From positions 1 to 6,556 of the forward strand of contig DATIFK010000159.1 of assembly GCA_035455265.1 (NCBI GenBank): a stretch of 6,556 nt of DNA, given 5' to 3'. Positions 1 to 6,208 of this stretch are shown one piece after another (positions within the stretch are counted from its first letter, which is position 1; each line of letters starts with the position of its first letter). The translations under genes were made by a program, and so were the position numbers. The notes under the pieces are model-generated. The model was given only the letters and a program-made list of their open reading frames with translations, searched no databases and was not told where the DNA came from. The DNA comes from MGOM01 sp035455265 (GTDB taxonomy: Bacteria > Chloroflexota > Anaerolineae > Anaerolineales > E44-bin32).

Positions 1-85
1 CCCGAGCTTCCGGAGCGGCGCGACTGTTTGCCGCCGCGGCGGGCGGGGACACCGGCGGCACCGGCTCGGCGGTAGCAGTGGACTC

Positions 86-95
86 GGAGGAGAGG
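86..95 (+). promoter_or_regulatory. Shine-Dalgarno sequence of nrdJ
   Basis: The purine run GGAGGAGAGG ends two bases before the ATG at 98, and its GGAGG core (86-90) lies seven bases before it. This is what fixes the start of nrdJ, because the reading frame has no stop codon between the window edge and position 98. Confidence 0.75.
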
Positions 96-97
96 CG

Positions 98-2572
98 ATG
101 GTGCAGACGACCCGTACGGACGTTCGCCGGCAGGAGACAAGTCCACGGAGCGCTCGGCCGCCGCGGCCGGATGGATTGCGGCAGGTCGAGCTCAGCGAGA
201 ACGCCCGTACGGTTCTGACGAAGCGCTACCTTCGACGGGGGCCCGACGGTGCCCCTATGGAGTCCATCGAAGACATGTTCTGGCGTGTCGCCTGGCATGT
301 CGCCGAAGCCGAGAGCGAGTGGGGCGGCGACGTCCTCGCCGTCGCGCTGCAGTTCTACGAGCTGCTGGCCTCCAAGTCCTTCTTCCCCAATTCCCCTACC
401 TTCACCGGCGCCGGCACGCCCCTGGGCCAGCTGGCGGCCTGTTTCGTCCTGCCCATCACCGATGACATGGGCCGTGACACCGCCGGCATCTTCCAGACCC
501 TGCGCGATGCGGCGCTGATCCAGCAGACCGGAGGCGGCAACGGCTTTTCCTTCAGCCGCCTGCGCCAGAAGGGCGCCGTGGTCAAGTCGTCGGCCGGGGT
601 AGCCACGGGCCCGGTGGGGTTCCTGCGTGTCTACGATAAGGCCTTCGGAGAGGTTGCCCAGGGAGGCACGCGGCGCGGCGCCAACATGGCCGTCCTGCGG
701 GTCGACCATCCCGACATCCGCCAGTTCATCACCTGCAAGACCGATGAGAATCAGATCACCAACTTCAACATTTCGGTCGGCGTCACCGACGCCTTCATGC
801 AGGCCGTGCGCGATGACACGACCTACGATCTGGTGGCCCCTCACACCGGCGAGATCGTCGAGACCGTGCGCGCCCGCGAGATCTTCGATTTGATGGTCCA
901 GCACGCGCATCACAATGGCGAGCCCGGCGTCCTCTTCCTGGACGCTGCCAATCGCGCCAATCCCGTGCCCCATCTCTACGAGTTGGAAGCCACCAACCCG
1001 TGCGGTGAGCAGTGGCTGGGGCCCTACGAGAACTGCTGCCTGGGATCGATCAACCTGGCCCAACATCTCGCGCCGGGCCGCGCCGTGGATTGGGATGGGC
1101 TGAAGAGGTCCGTGGTGCTGAGCACCCGCTTCCTCGACGACGTCGTCACCGCCAACGCCTACGTGCCGGCGGTGCCGCAGCTGCGCGAGGCCGCCCTGCG
1201 CGCCCGCCGCATCGGCCTGGGGATCATGGGCCTGGGCGATGCGATGTATCACGTCGGCGTGCGCTACGGCTCCGATGAGTCGATCGAATTCGCCTCCCAG
1301 CTGATGGAATTCGTACGCTTCCATTCGATGCAGGCGAGCGTCCAACTGGCCGAAGAGCGCGGACCGTTCATCGCCATCCACGGAAGCCTGTACGACCCGG
1401 ACAATCTCCGCTGGTCGCCGCCGACACCGCTGATGCCCTATCAGCACGATTTTGGGCGCCCGGCGTTGGACTGGGAGACGATCGTCGAGGGCATTCGCCT
1501 GCGCGGCATCCGCAACGCGGCGCAAACGACCATCGCCCCGACGGGCACCATCGCCACCGTCGCCGGATGCGAGAGCTACGGCTGCGAGCCCGTCTTCGCC
1601 CTGGCGTACTACCGGCATGTCGATGACCGCGGCCAGGACCTGCGCCTGACCTATACCAGCCCTCTGTTCGAGCAGGCGCTGATCGAGGCCGGTATCGACG
1701 AAACGGCACGGGAGGCCATCGTCGTCGAGACGGTGGAGAAGGGCTCTTGCCAGACGGTCGAGGCCGTGCCCGAGTCGATCCGGAGCGTGTTCGTTGTTTC
1801 GCAGGATATCTCGGCCGAGGAACATGTCCGCCTGCAGGCCGCCCTGCAATCGTTCGTCGACAACAGCCTCAGCAAGACCTGCAACTTCTCGGAGACGGCC
1901 GTCGAGGAGGACGTCGCCCACTCCTACATGTTGGCGTGGGAGCTGGGCTGCAAGGGCCTGACCGTCTACGTGACGGGTTCGCGTCAGAAGGTCGTCCTGG
2001 AAACGAAGGCGACGGCCGCCAAGAAGGTCGCCGCCGAGGCGCCGGCGGCCCAGTTGCCGTTCTGGTACGAAGGCAAGAAACCCCGGCCGGCGCGCCTGGA
2101 GGGTTGTACCTACCAGACCAGCACGCCGCTGGGCAAGGCGTTCGTCACGATCAACCAGAACAGCGAGGGCCAACCGTTCGAGGTCTTCATCACCACGGCC
2201 AAAGCCGGTTCCGAGACCGCCGCCGTCTCCGAAGCGATTGGCCGCTTGATCTCCTATGTGCTGCGGCTGGCTTCGGCGGTGTCGCCACGGGAGAGGTTGG
2301 CCGAGATCGTGCGCCAGCTGGCCGGCATCGGTGGCGGTCGGCCCTTGGGCTTCGGCCCGAATCGCGTGCTCTCGCTGCCCGATGGCTTGGCTCGGGCCCT
2401 GGCGGAATACCTGGGCGCAACACCCGACACGGCGCCGATGGAGACGGGGGCCCTCGCCACGCCGCAGTTGCCAATGGCGGTCGGGGACCTGTGCCCGGAG
2501 TGCGGATGTGCCACGCTGGTAGCCGAAGAAGGCTGCCGCAAGTGCTACACGTGCGGGTACAGCGAGTGCTGA
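98..2572 (+). CDS. nrdJ: Adenosylcobalamin-dependent (class II) ribonucleoside-diphosphate reductase
   Basis: This 824-residue protein reduces ribonucleotides to deoxyribonucleotides in the cytoplasm, using adenosylcobalamin as radical source, so it needs neither oxygen nor a separate radical subunit. The N-terminal RNR domain begins near residue 30. The barrel contains the radical-site motif NPCGE (300-304), with C302 as the expected thiyl cysteine. C115 (AACFVLP) and C313 (ENCCLGSINL) fit the redox pair, and C302-C313 has the 11-residue spacing I recall for Thermotoga NrdJ. The APTGTIA phosphate-binding motif is at 480-486. An Ala/Lys-rich linker (about 633-652) leads to a TSCPD-type domain (about 665-770). 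The tail has CPEC (799-802) and CRKCYTCG (813-820) and ends in Cys; it should re-reduce the active site, possibly also binding zinc. No N-terminal ATP-cone is visible, so dATP overall-activity control is probably absent. The ATG follows a strong Shine-Dalgarno sequence. The frame stays open to the window edge, but upstream residues do not resemble the family. The identification is very secure. Confidence 0.97.
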   Translation: MVQTTRTDVRRQETSPRSARPPRPDGLRQVELSENARTVLTKRYLRRGPDGAPMESIEDMFWRVAWHVAEAESEWGGDVLAVALQFYELLASKSFFPNSPTFTGAGTPLGQLAACFVLPITDDMGRDTAGIFQTLRDAALIQQTGGGNGFSFSRLRQKGAVVKSSAGVATGPVGFLRVYDKAFGEVAQGGTRRGANMAVLRVDHPDIRQFITCKTDENQITNFNISVGVTDAFMQAVRDDTTYDLVAPHTGEIVETVRAREIFDLMVQHAHHNGEPGVLFLDAANRANPVPHLYELEATNPCGEQWLGPYENCCLGSINLAQHLAPGRAVDWDGLKRSVVLSTRFLDDVVTANAYVPAVPQLREAALRARRIGLGIMGLGDAMYHVGVRYGSDESIEFASQLMEFVRFHSMQASVQLAEERGPFIAIHGSLYDPDNLRWSPPTPLMPYQHDFGRPALDWETIVEGIRLRGIRNAAQTTIAPTGTIATVAGCESYGCEPVFALAYYRHVDDRGQDLRLTYTSPLFEQALIEAGIDETAREAIVVETVEKGSCQTVEAVPESIRSVFVVSQDISAEEHVRLQAALQSFVDNSLSKTCNFSETAVEEDVAHSYMLAWELGCKGLTVYVTGSRQKVVLETKATAAKKVAAEAPAAQLPFWYEGKKPRPARLEGCTYQTSTPLGKAFVTINQNSEGQPFEVFITTAKAGSETAAVSEAIGRLISYVLRLASAVSPRERLAEIVRQLAGIGGGRPLGFGPNRVLSLPDGLARALAEYLGATPDTAPMETGALATPQLPMAVGDLCPECGCATLVAEEGCRKCYTCGYSEC

Positions 2573-2597
2573 CGGTCCCCGTCAGGCTGGACGCTCC

Positions 2598-2631
2598 ACG
2601 GCGGGGCGCAAGGGCGCCCCGCCGTTTGTTT
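2598..2631 (+). terminator. Rho-independent terminator after nrdJ
   Basis: A perfect 12-base-pair inverted repeat has arms ACGGCGGGGCGC (2598-2609) and GCGCCCCGCCGT (2614-2625), closed by the four-base loop AAGG. It runs directly into a T-rich stretch, TTTGTTT (2625-2631). It lies 25 bases after the nrdJ stop codon. Such a GC-rich stem should end nrdJ transcription efficiently, which implies that the genes from 2754 onward have their own promoter or rely on read-through. Confidence 0.9.
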
Positions 2632-2741
2632 GCCACGGGCGGCCCTCCTCTCATGACGGGGGAGGGGTGAAGCAATGGCCTGTCGTCACTTCTCGGGCAG
2701 ACGATTCCGTGTAAGATTCGGGGACCTGATCGGGACGGCTT

Positions 2742-2748
2742 GAGGGGG
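2742..2748 (+). promoter_or_regulatory. Shine-Dalgarno sequence of the small gene before the kinase
   Basis: GAGGGGG lies five bases before the ATG at 2754. It favours that start over the next in-frame ATG at 2784, which has no comparable purine run ahead of it. Confidence 0.6.
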
Positions 2749-2753
2749 CGCCT

Positions 2754-3095
2754 ATGATCACCTTCCGAGAGACCCTGGATGGAATGGATCGGCTCTCCGA
2801 GCTGCTTCGGTCGGCTCCCGATCTGGAGTCGGCCGTCGGGCAGGCCCTGCACGGCCTGGCCGATCTTCGCTCGATGCTCGACTCGCCGAGGGTCCGCCAG
2901 GCCAAGACGCCGGACGAGCTGCGAGACTACATCGACCGGGTGGTCTTGCCGCAGCTGGCGGGTGTGCGGGATGCGCTGGACATCGGCACCAAGGATCGCT
3001 TCAAGAAGATGCGTACGGCCGGCGAGCAGGTCGAACGGATGATCGTCCGACTGCGCATGTTGGTCGATGGGTCGGTGGACGGCTTGCTCGGCTGA
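2754..3095 (+). CDS. Small all-helical protein of unknown function, coupled to the deoxynucleoside kinase
   Basis: I do not recognise this 113-residue protein. It is rich in Leu, Arg, Asp and Glu, has no cysteine, no signal peptide and no membrane segment. It looks like four or five amphipathic helices: about residues 5-19, 24-43, 52-75 and 79-105, the last being basic at its start (KDRFKKMR) and followed by a leucine-rich stretch. Such a composition suggests a soluble helical bundle or a coiled-coil partner protein rather than an enzyme; no catalytic motif is visible. The gene has a good Shine-Dalgarno sequence and typical codon use. Its stop codon is only 11 bases before the kinase start, and the last two bases of that TGA form part of the kinase's likely ribosome-binding site (GAGG, 3094-3097), so the two are probably co-translated. 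It is real as a gene; its role is unknown. Confidence 0.8.
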   Translation: MITFRETLDGMDRLSELLRSAPDLESAVGQALHGLADLRSMLDSPRVRQAKTPDELRDYIDRVVLPQLAGVRDALDIGTKDRFKKMRTAGEQVERMIVRLRMLVDGSVDGLLG

Positions 3096-3106
3096 GGCAC
3101 TCCCCC

Positions 3107-3760
3107 ATGTCCGGATCGACGAAACGGATGGTGCTCGTTGCCGGCAATATCGGCTCGGGCAAGACGTCGCTGACCGAACGGCTCGGTCAGCGGCTGGGCT
3201 GGAAGACGGCGTACGAGTCGGTGGAGGACAACCCCTACCTGGGGGACTTCTACGCCGACATGCGCGCCTGGGCGTTCCACCTGCAGATCTTCTTCCTGGG
3301 CCACCGGGCACGCATGCACCTGGCGCTGGCGCGCGATCCCCGCTCGGCCATCGTCGATCGCTCCATCTACGAGGATGCCGAGATCTTTGCCCGCGCCTCG
3401 CTGGAACTGGGCAACGTCACCCGCCGCGACTACGACTCCTATCGAACGGTCTACCAGCTCGTGATCGACGCGCTGCCGGCCCCGGACCTCTTGTTGTTCC
3501 TGAAGGCCCCGGTATCGGTCCTGATGCGCCGCATCCGTGAGCGGGCACGCGACATCGAGAAGGGCATCACCCCCGAATACCTCTCCCTGTTGGACCGCTA
3601 CTACGAGGACTGGCTGGGCCGCTTCGATCTGTGCCCGGTCTTGACTCTGCGCACCGACGATCTCGACTTCGTCCACAAACCGCGCCACCTCGAGATCGTC
3701 ATCGAGCGTATGTACGAGAAACTTGCCGGGCGCGAGGAGCTGGCCTTCCCGGCCGAATAG
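3107..3760 (+). CDS. Deoxynucleoside kinase (dCK/dGK/dAK family)
   Basis: This cytoplasmic salvage enzyme phosphorylates a deoxynucleoside to its 5'-monophosphate with a nucleoside triphosphate. At 217 residues it has the usual bacterial length for the family. The P-loop GNIGSGKTSL is at 13-22. Next comes ESVEDNPYL (37-45), where E37 fits the catalytic glutamate. The segment with Q60 and R67 (HLQIFFLGHR) fits the base- and sugar-binding helix. The DRS motif of DRSIYEDAEIF is at 84-94, and the arginine-rich LID (RRIRERARDIEKG, 141-153) closes over the phosphates. The sequence resembles bacterial dAK/dGK-type kinases more than thymidine kinase, but the preferred base cannot be decided by eye. 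GAGG at 3094-3097 lies nine bases before the ATG and supports this start over the ATG at 3128. It is probably transcribed with the small gene upstream. With nrdJ nearby, the region supplies dNTPs by both de novo and salvage routes. Confidence 0.93.
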   Translation: MSGSTKRMVLVAGNIGSGKTSLTERLGQRLGWKTAYESVEDNPYLGDFYADMRAWAFHLQIFFLGHRARMHLALARDPRSAIVDRSIYEDAEIFARASLELGNVTRRDYDSYRTVYQLVIDALPAPDLLLFLKAPVSVLMRRIRERARDIEKGITPEYLSLLDRYYEDWLGRFDLCPVLTLRTDDLDFVHKPRHLEIVIERMYEKLAGREELAFPAE

Positions 3761-3868
3761 CCCCCCGTGCGGCCCGTTCCCTCGACGCGGTGATCCTCTA
3801 CATCCACCTGGTGCCGGACACGGCCCCAAGCCTGCCTATGACGAACCTCCGACCTCGGTAGGCCCTCG

Positions 3869-4810
3869 ATGACGCTGGCGATCGAGACCCACAACCTCGG
3901 GAAACACTACGGAAGAGTGCGGGCCGTCGAGCAGCTTTCGCTTCAGGTGCGCGAAGGCGAGATCTACGCCTTCCTGGGCCTCAACGGCGCGGGTAAGACC
4001 ACGACGGTCCGAATGCTCCTCGGCATGGTGCGTCCCACCACTGGCGAAGCCCGCGTGCTCGGGACTCCCGTTCGGCTGGGGAGCCGGGAGCCCTGGGACT
4101 CCGTCGGGTACCTGGTGGAGATTCCCCACGCGTACCCCGAGTTGACCGTGCGCGAAAACCTGGAGGCCGCCCGCCGTCTGCATCCCGGGATCCCGGCGCG
4201 GGCGGTCCGTGAAATCATCGAGCGGTTGAGTCTGACCACCGATGCCGACCGGCGGGCAGGCGCCCTATCGCAGGGGAATTCCCAGCGATTGGGGCTGGCC
4301 AAAGCCCTCTTGCATGCTCCAAAGCTGCTGTTGCTCGATGAGCCGGCGAACGGCCTCGATCCGGCAGGCATCGTGGAAATACGTGAACTCCTGCTCGAGC
4401 TGACCCGTCAGCGCGGCGTCACGGTCTTCATGTGCAGCCACATCCTGGCCGAGGTCTCGCGCCTGGCGCAGCGCATCGGCATCATCCACAAAGGCCGGAT
4501 GCTCCAGGAAATGAGCCTTGACGAATTGGAACGAAATCGAAACCGGAGACTCCTGCTTCGTGCGAGAGACACCACGGCCGCAGGGCAGGTGCTTTCGGCA
4601 AATGGACTGTCCCCCGTTGTCCTTCCCGACGGGGCGATCGCACTCAGCGACGTCCCTTCGGTGGCTCGTCCGGAGGACGTCAATCGCCTCCTCGTGGGGG
4701 CCGGGGTCGCGCCGACGGAGCTGAGGGTCGAAGAGGAGGATCTCGAGGACTACTTCCTCAGGTTGGTGGGGATGATGGGCCCGCCAGAGGGGAGGAAGGG
4801 CCAAACATGA
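3869..4810 (+). CDS. ABC transporter ATP-binding protein, BcrA/CcmA type
   Basis: This 313-residue ATPase energises the membrane protein encoded next. Walker A is GLNGAGKTT (37-45). Walker B is LLLLDEP (153-159) with catalytic E158, followed by the D-loop NGLDPAG. The switch histidine is H191 (CSHIL). The signature is LSQGNSQRL (133-141) rather than canonical LSGGQ, and the Q-loop position reads LVEIPHAYPEL (82-92), with Glu where many ATPases have Gln. Both variants are common in the BcrA/drug-export branch. A C-terminal extension (about 220-313) with many acidic residues ending in DLEDYFLRLVG is also typical of that branch. The ATG at 3869 has only a weak TAGG-like sequence ahead of it, but the predicted N-terminus aligns with the family. 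A preceding gap of 108 bases (3761-3868) shows no convincing terminator or promoter. The substrate is unknown; export of a small molecule or peptide, or self-protection, is the family expectation. Confidence 0.95.
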   Translation: MTLAIETHNLGKHYGRVRAVEQLSLQVREGEIYAFLGLNGAGKTTTVRMLLGMVRPTTGEARVLGTPVRLGSREPWDSVGYLVEIPHAYPELTVRENLEAARRLHPGIPARAVREIIERLSLTTDADRRAGALSQGNSQRLGLAKALLHAPKLLLLDEPANGLDPAGIVEIRELLLELTRQRGVTVFMCSHILAEVSRLAQRIGIIHKGRMLQEMSLDELERNRNRRLLLRARDTTAAGQVLSANGLSPVVLPDGAIALSDVPSVARPEDVNRLLVGAGVAPTELRVEEEDLEDYFLRLVGMMGPPEGRKGQT

Positions 4811-5568
4811 TCTGGATCGAGTTACGCAAGGCCATCCAATCCCGACTCCCGCTATGGACGGGCGCCGCTTCCTTCTTCATGCCCTTCGGAATGGCCTTCC
4901 TGATCTTCGTCGCGAGGAATCCTGAGATTTCGGCTCGGCTGGGTTTGATCAGCGCCAAGGCGAATCTGCTGGCGTATGCGGCGACCGACTGGCCGGCCTA
5001 CCTCAGGCTCCAAAGCCAGGTGATCGCCGCCGGGGGATTCTTCTTCTCCGTCTTGGCCATCGCCTGGGTCTTCGGCCGCGAATTCGCCGATGGGACGCTC
5101 AAGGACATGCTGGCTGTCCCCGTGTCGCGGTCGAGGATCGTTCTGGCGAAATTCGGCGTTGCCGTTGTGTGGTCCGCCGTGACCACGGTTGTGGTCCTGG
5201 TCGCCGGCCTCGTCGTTGGCGCCCTCCTGCGGCTCCCGGGAGGATCGGCCGTCTCCATCTTCGAAGGAGTGCTGGCCGTCGGCATCGCCGCCGGACTGGC
5301 GATCGTCACCGTCTTGCCGTTCGCCCTGTTCGCCAGCATCGGTCGCGGCTATTTGCTGCCGCTGGGGATGGCGGTTCTCAGCGTGATGGCGGCCAATCTG
5401 GTGGCTCTGCTCGGATGGGGCGAGTACTTTCCCTGGGCGGTCCCGTTGTTGTTCGCCATGGGCAAGGAAGCTCTCCCACCGATGAGCTTTGCGATCGTCT
5501 TGCTGACCGGAGTGCTCGGGGTTGTGGCCACCGATCTGTGGTGGACATACGCCGACCAGAACCGATAG
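4807..5568 (+). CDS. ABC-2 type permease, BcrB/NosY-like
   Basis: This 253-residue integral membrane protein is the channel partner of the ATPase just upstream. Six hydrophobic segments can be seen at about 16-36, 69-89, 112-140, 152-176, 181-203 and 226-247. The cytoplasmic loop after the second segment carries the ABC-2 hallmark FGREFADGTLKDMLAVPVSR (89-108). This loop region is thought to form the coupling helix that contacts the ATPase. A larger loop between segments 1 and 2 (about 37-68) probably lies outside the cell. The start codon overlaps the stop of the ATPase gene as ATGA, and a purine-rich run GGAGGAAGGG (4791-4800) inside the ATPase gene serves as ribosome-binding site. This indicates translational coupling and a fixed subunit ratio. 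The stop codon is 25 bases from the convergent uracil-DNA glycosylase stop, with no hairpin recognised between them. The substrate is unknown. Confidence 0.92.
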   Translation: MIWIELRKAIQSRLPLWTGAASFFMPFGMAFLIFVARNPEISARLGLISAKANLLAYAATDWPAYLRLQSQVIAAGGFFFSVLAIAWVFGREFADGTLKDMLAVPVSRSRIVLAKFGVAVVWSAVTTVVVLVAGLVVGALLRLPGGSAVSIFEGVLAVGIAAGLAIVTVLPFALFASIGRGYLLPLGMAVLSVMAANLVALLGWGEYFPWAVPLLFAMGKEALPPMSFAIVLLTGVLGVVATDLWWTYADQNR

Positions 5569-5593
5569 CCGGCCTTCGCTCCCTTTCCCCGCG

Positions 5594-6208
5594 CTAGAGC
5601 TTCAACCGGTTTCTCAGTCGCGCCAGGCGCCGGATGGCGGCGTCGATCCGCGCCCGGTTGTCATCCGATTGGTGCCAGCGACTGGCGCCGGATGGGTGTG
5701 GCAGAGGCAGCACCCAGCGGCCGTCGACTCGCTGCGTGGTCCCAATCACATCGTCGAAACGACCCGCTCCAGGCAGAATCGCGTCGACAGCCAGGCGGCC
5801 GACGAGAAGGATCACTTCGGGGTCGATGAGGTGCAGCTGTTCGTCGAGGAACGGGCGGCACAGGTCCCGTTCGGCACGAGTCGGCACGCGATCGCCGCTG
5901 CCGGCAGGCGCTTTGCCCGGGAAGCACTTCGTCACCGAGGTGATGTACTGCTCGCGCCGGAACTGGGCTTCGTCGAAACCGGCCCGGCCCAGCCACTGGA
6001 ACAGGCGCGCCCCGCTGCCGGCGTGGAACGGCCGGTTGGCCCCCACCTCCTTCGAGCCGGGCGCCTGACCGATGACCATGATCCGCGCCGAACTGGAGCC
6101 TGAGAAGATCGCCGGGGGCGTGATGGTGTAGCCTGCCGCCAGGCAGCGCCGGCACGCCCGCATGCGTGCGTGCAACGCCGCCAGCTGACGGTCGCGTCGG
6201 GAGATCAC
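5594..6208 (-). CDS. Uracil-DNA glycosylase, iron-sulfur family 4-like
   Basis: This 204-residue enzyme should excise uracil from DNA, leaving an abasic site. Four cysteines, C19 and C22 (CRRC), C95 (TKCFPG) and C117 (DLCRPF), match the layout of the 4Fe-4S ligands in family 4 glycosylases such as the Thermus enzyme. Motif 1 is GQAPGSKE (47-54), with RPF (59-61) and the GSGARLF helix following; family 4 usually has GEAPG or GEGPG, so Gln replaces the usual Glu. Motif 2 is HPSGASRWH (171-179), where classical family 4 has HPS or HPA followed by other residues. The frame stays open to 6475, but its first 89 residues are Arg/Pro/Gly-rich and overlap the upstream gene's coding sequence, so they are not real. 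The GTG at 6208-6206 overlaps the TGA of that gene as GTGA and places the conserved region correctly; no Shine-Dalgarno sequence precedes it, which fits coupled translation. An ATG further in (residue 16) is a possible alternative start. Confidence 0.92.
   Translation of the reverse strand: MISRRDRQLAALHARMRACRRCLAAGYTITPPAIFSGSSSARIMVIGQAPGSKEVGANRPFHAGSGARLFQWLGRAGFDEAQFRREQYITSVTKCFPGKAPAGSGDRVPTRAERDLCRPFLDEQLHLIDPEVILLVGRLAVDAILPGAGRFDDVIGTTQRVDGRWVLPLPHPSGASRWHQSDDNRARIDAAIRRLARLRNRLKL

Noticed and set aside
28..48. A GC-rich palindromic stretch (CGCCGCGGCG) before nrdJ as a possible terminator or attenuator.
   Set aside because: The palindrome has no loop, no T-run follows, and such motifs are common by chance at this base composition.
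1747..2670. A 307-residue open frame on the plus strand inside nrdJ in another frame.
   Set aside because: Its composition (Gly, Arg, Ala, low in hydrophobic blocks) is that of an out-of-frame shadow, and it lies within the conserved C-terminal half of NrdJ and runs through the terminator.
2690..2753. A possible promoter before the small gene, with TAAGAT near 2714-2719 as a -10 element.
   Set aside because: It matches the -10 consensus at only four of six positions, and I find no fitting -35 element about 17 bases upstream, so it cannot be distinguished from chance. A promoter is nevertheless expected in this gap because of the terminator.
2190..3311. A long open frame on the minus strand running across the nrdJ end, the terminator and the small gene.
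   Set aside because: The predicted protein is Arg/Pro/Ser-rich with no family resemblance in most of its length, it covers a clear plus-strand terminator, and the plus strand carries well-supported genes. Long antisense frames are expected in GC-rich DNA.
2927..3829. A 300-residue open frame on the minus strand opposite the deoxynucleoside kinase.
   Set aside because: It mirrors the kinase gene codon for codon in antisense, has no recognisable domain, and conflicts with a secure kinase identification.
3836..3864. A weak seven-pair inverted repeat (GCCTGCC with GGTAGGC) before the ABC ATPase gene.
   Set aside because: It includes a G-U pair, has a long loop of about 20 bases and no T-run, so neither a terminator nor an operator can be supported.
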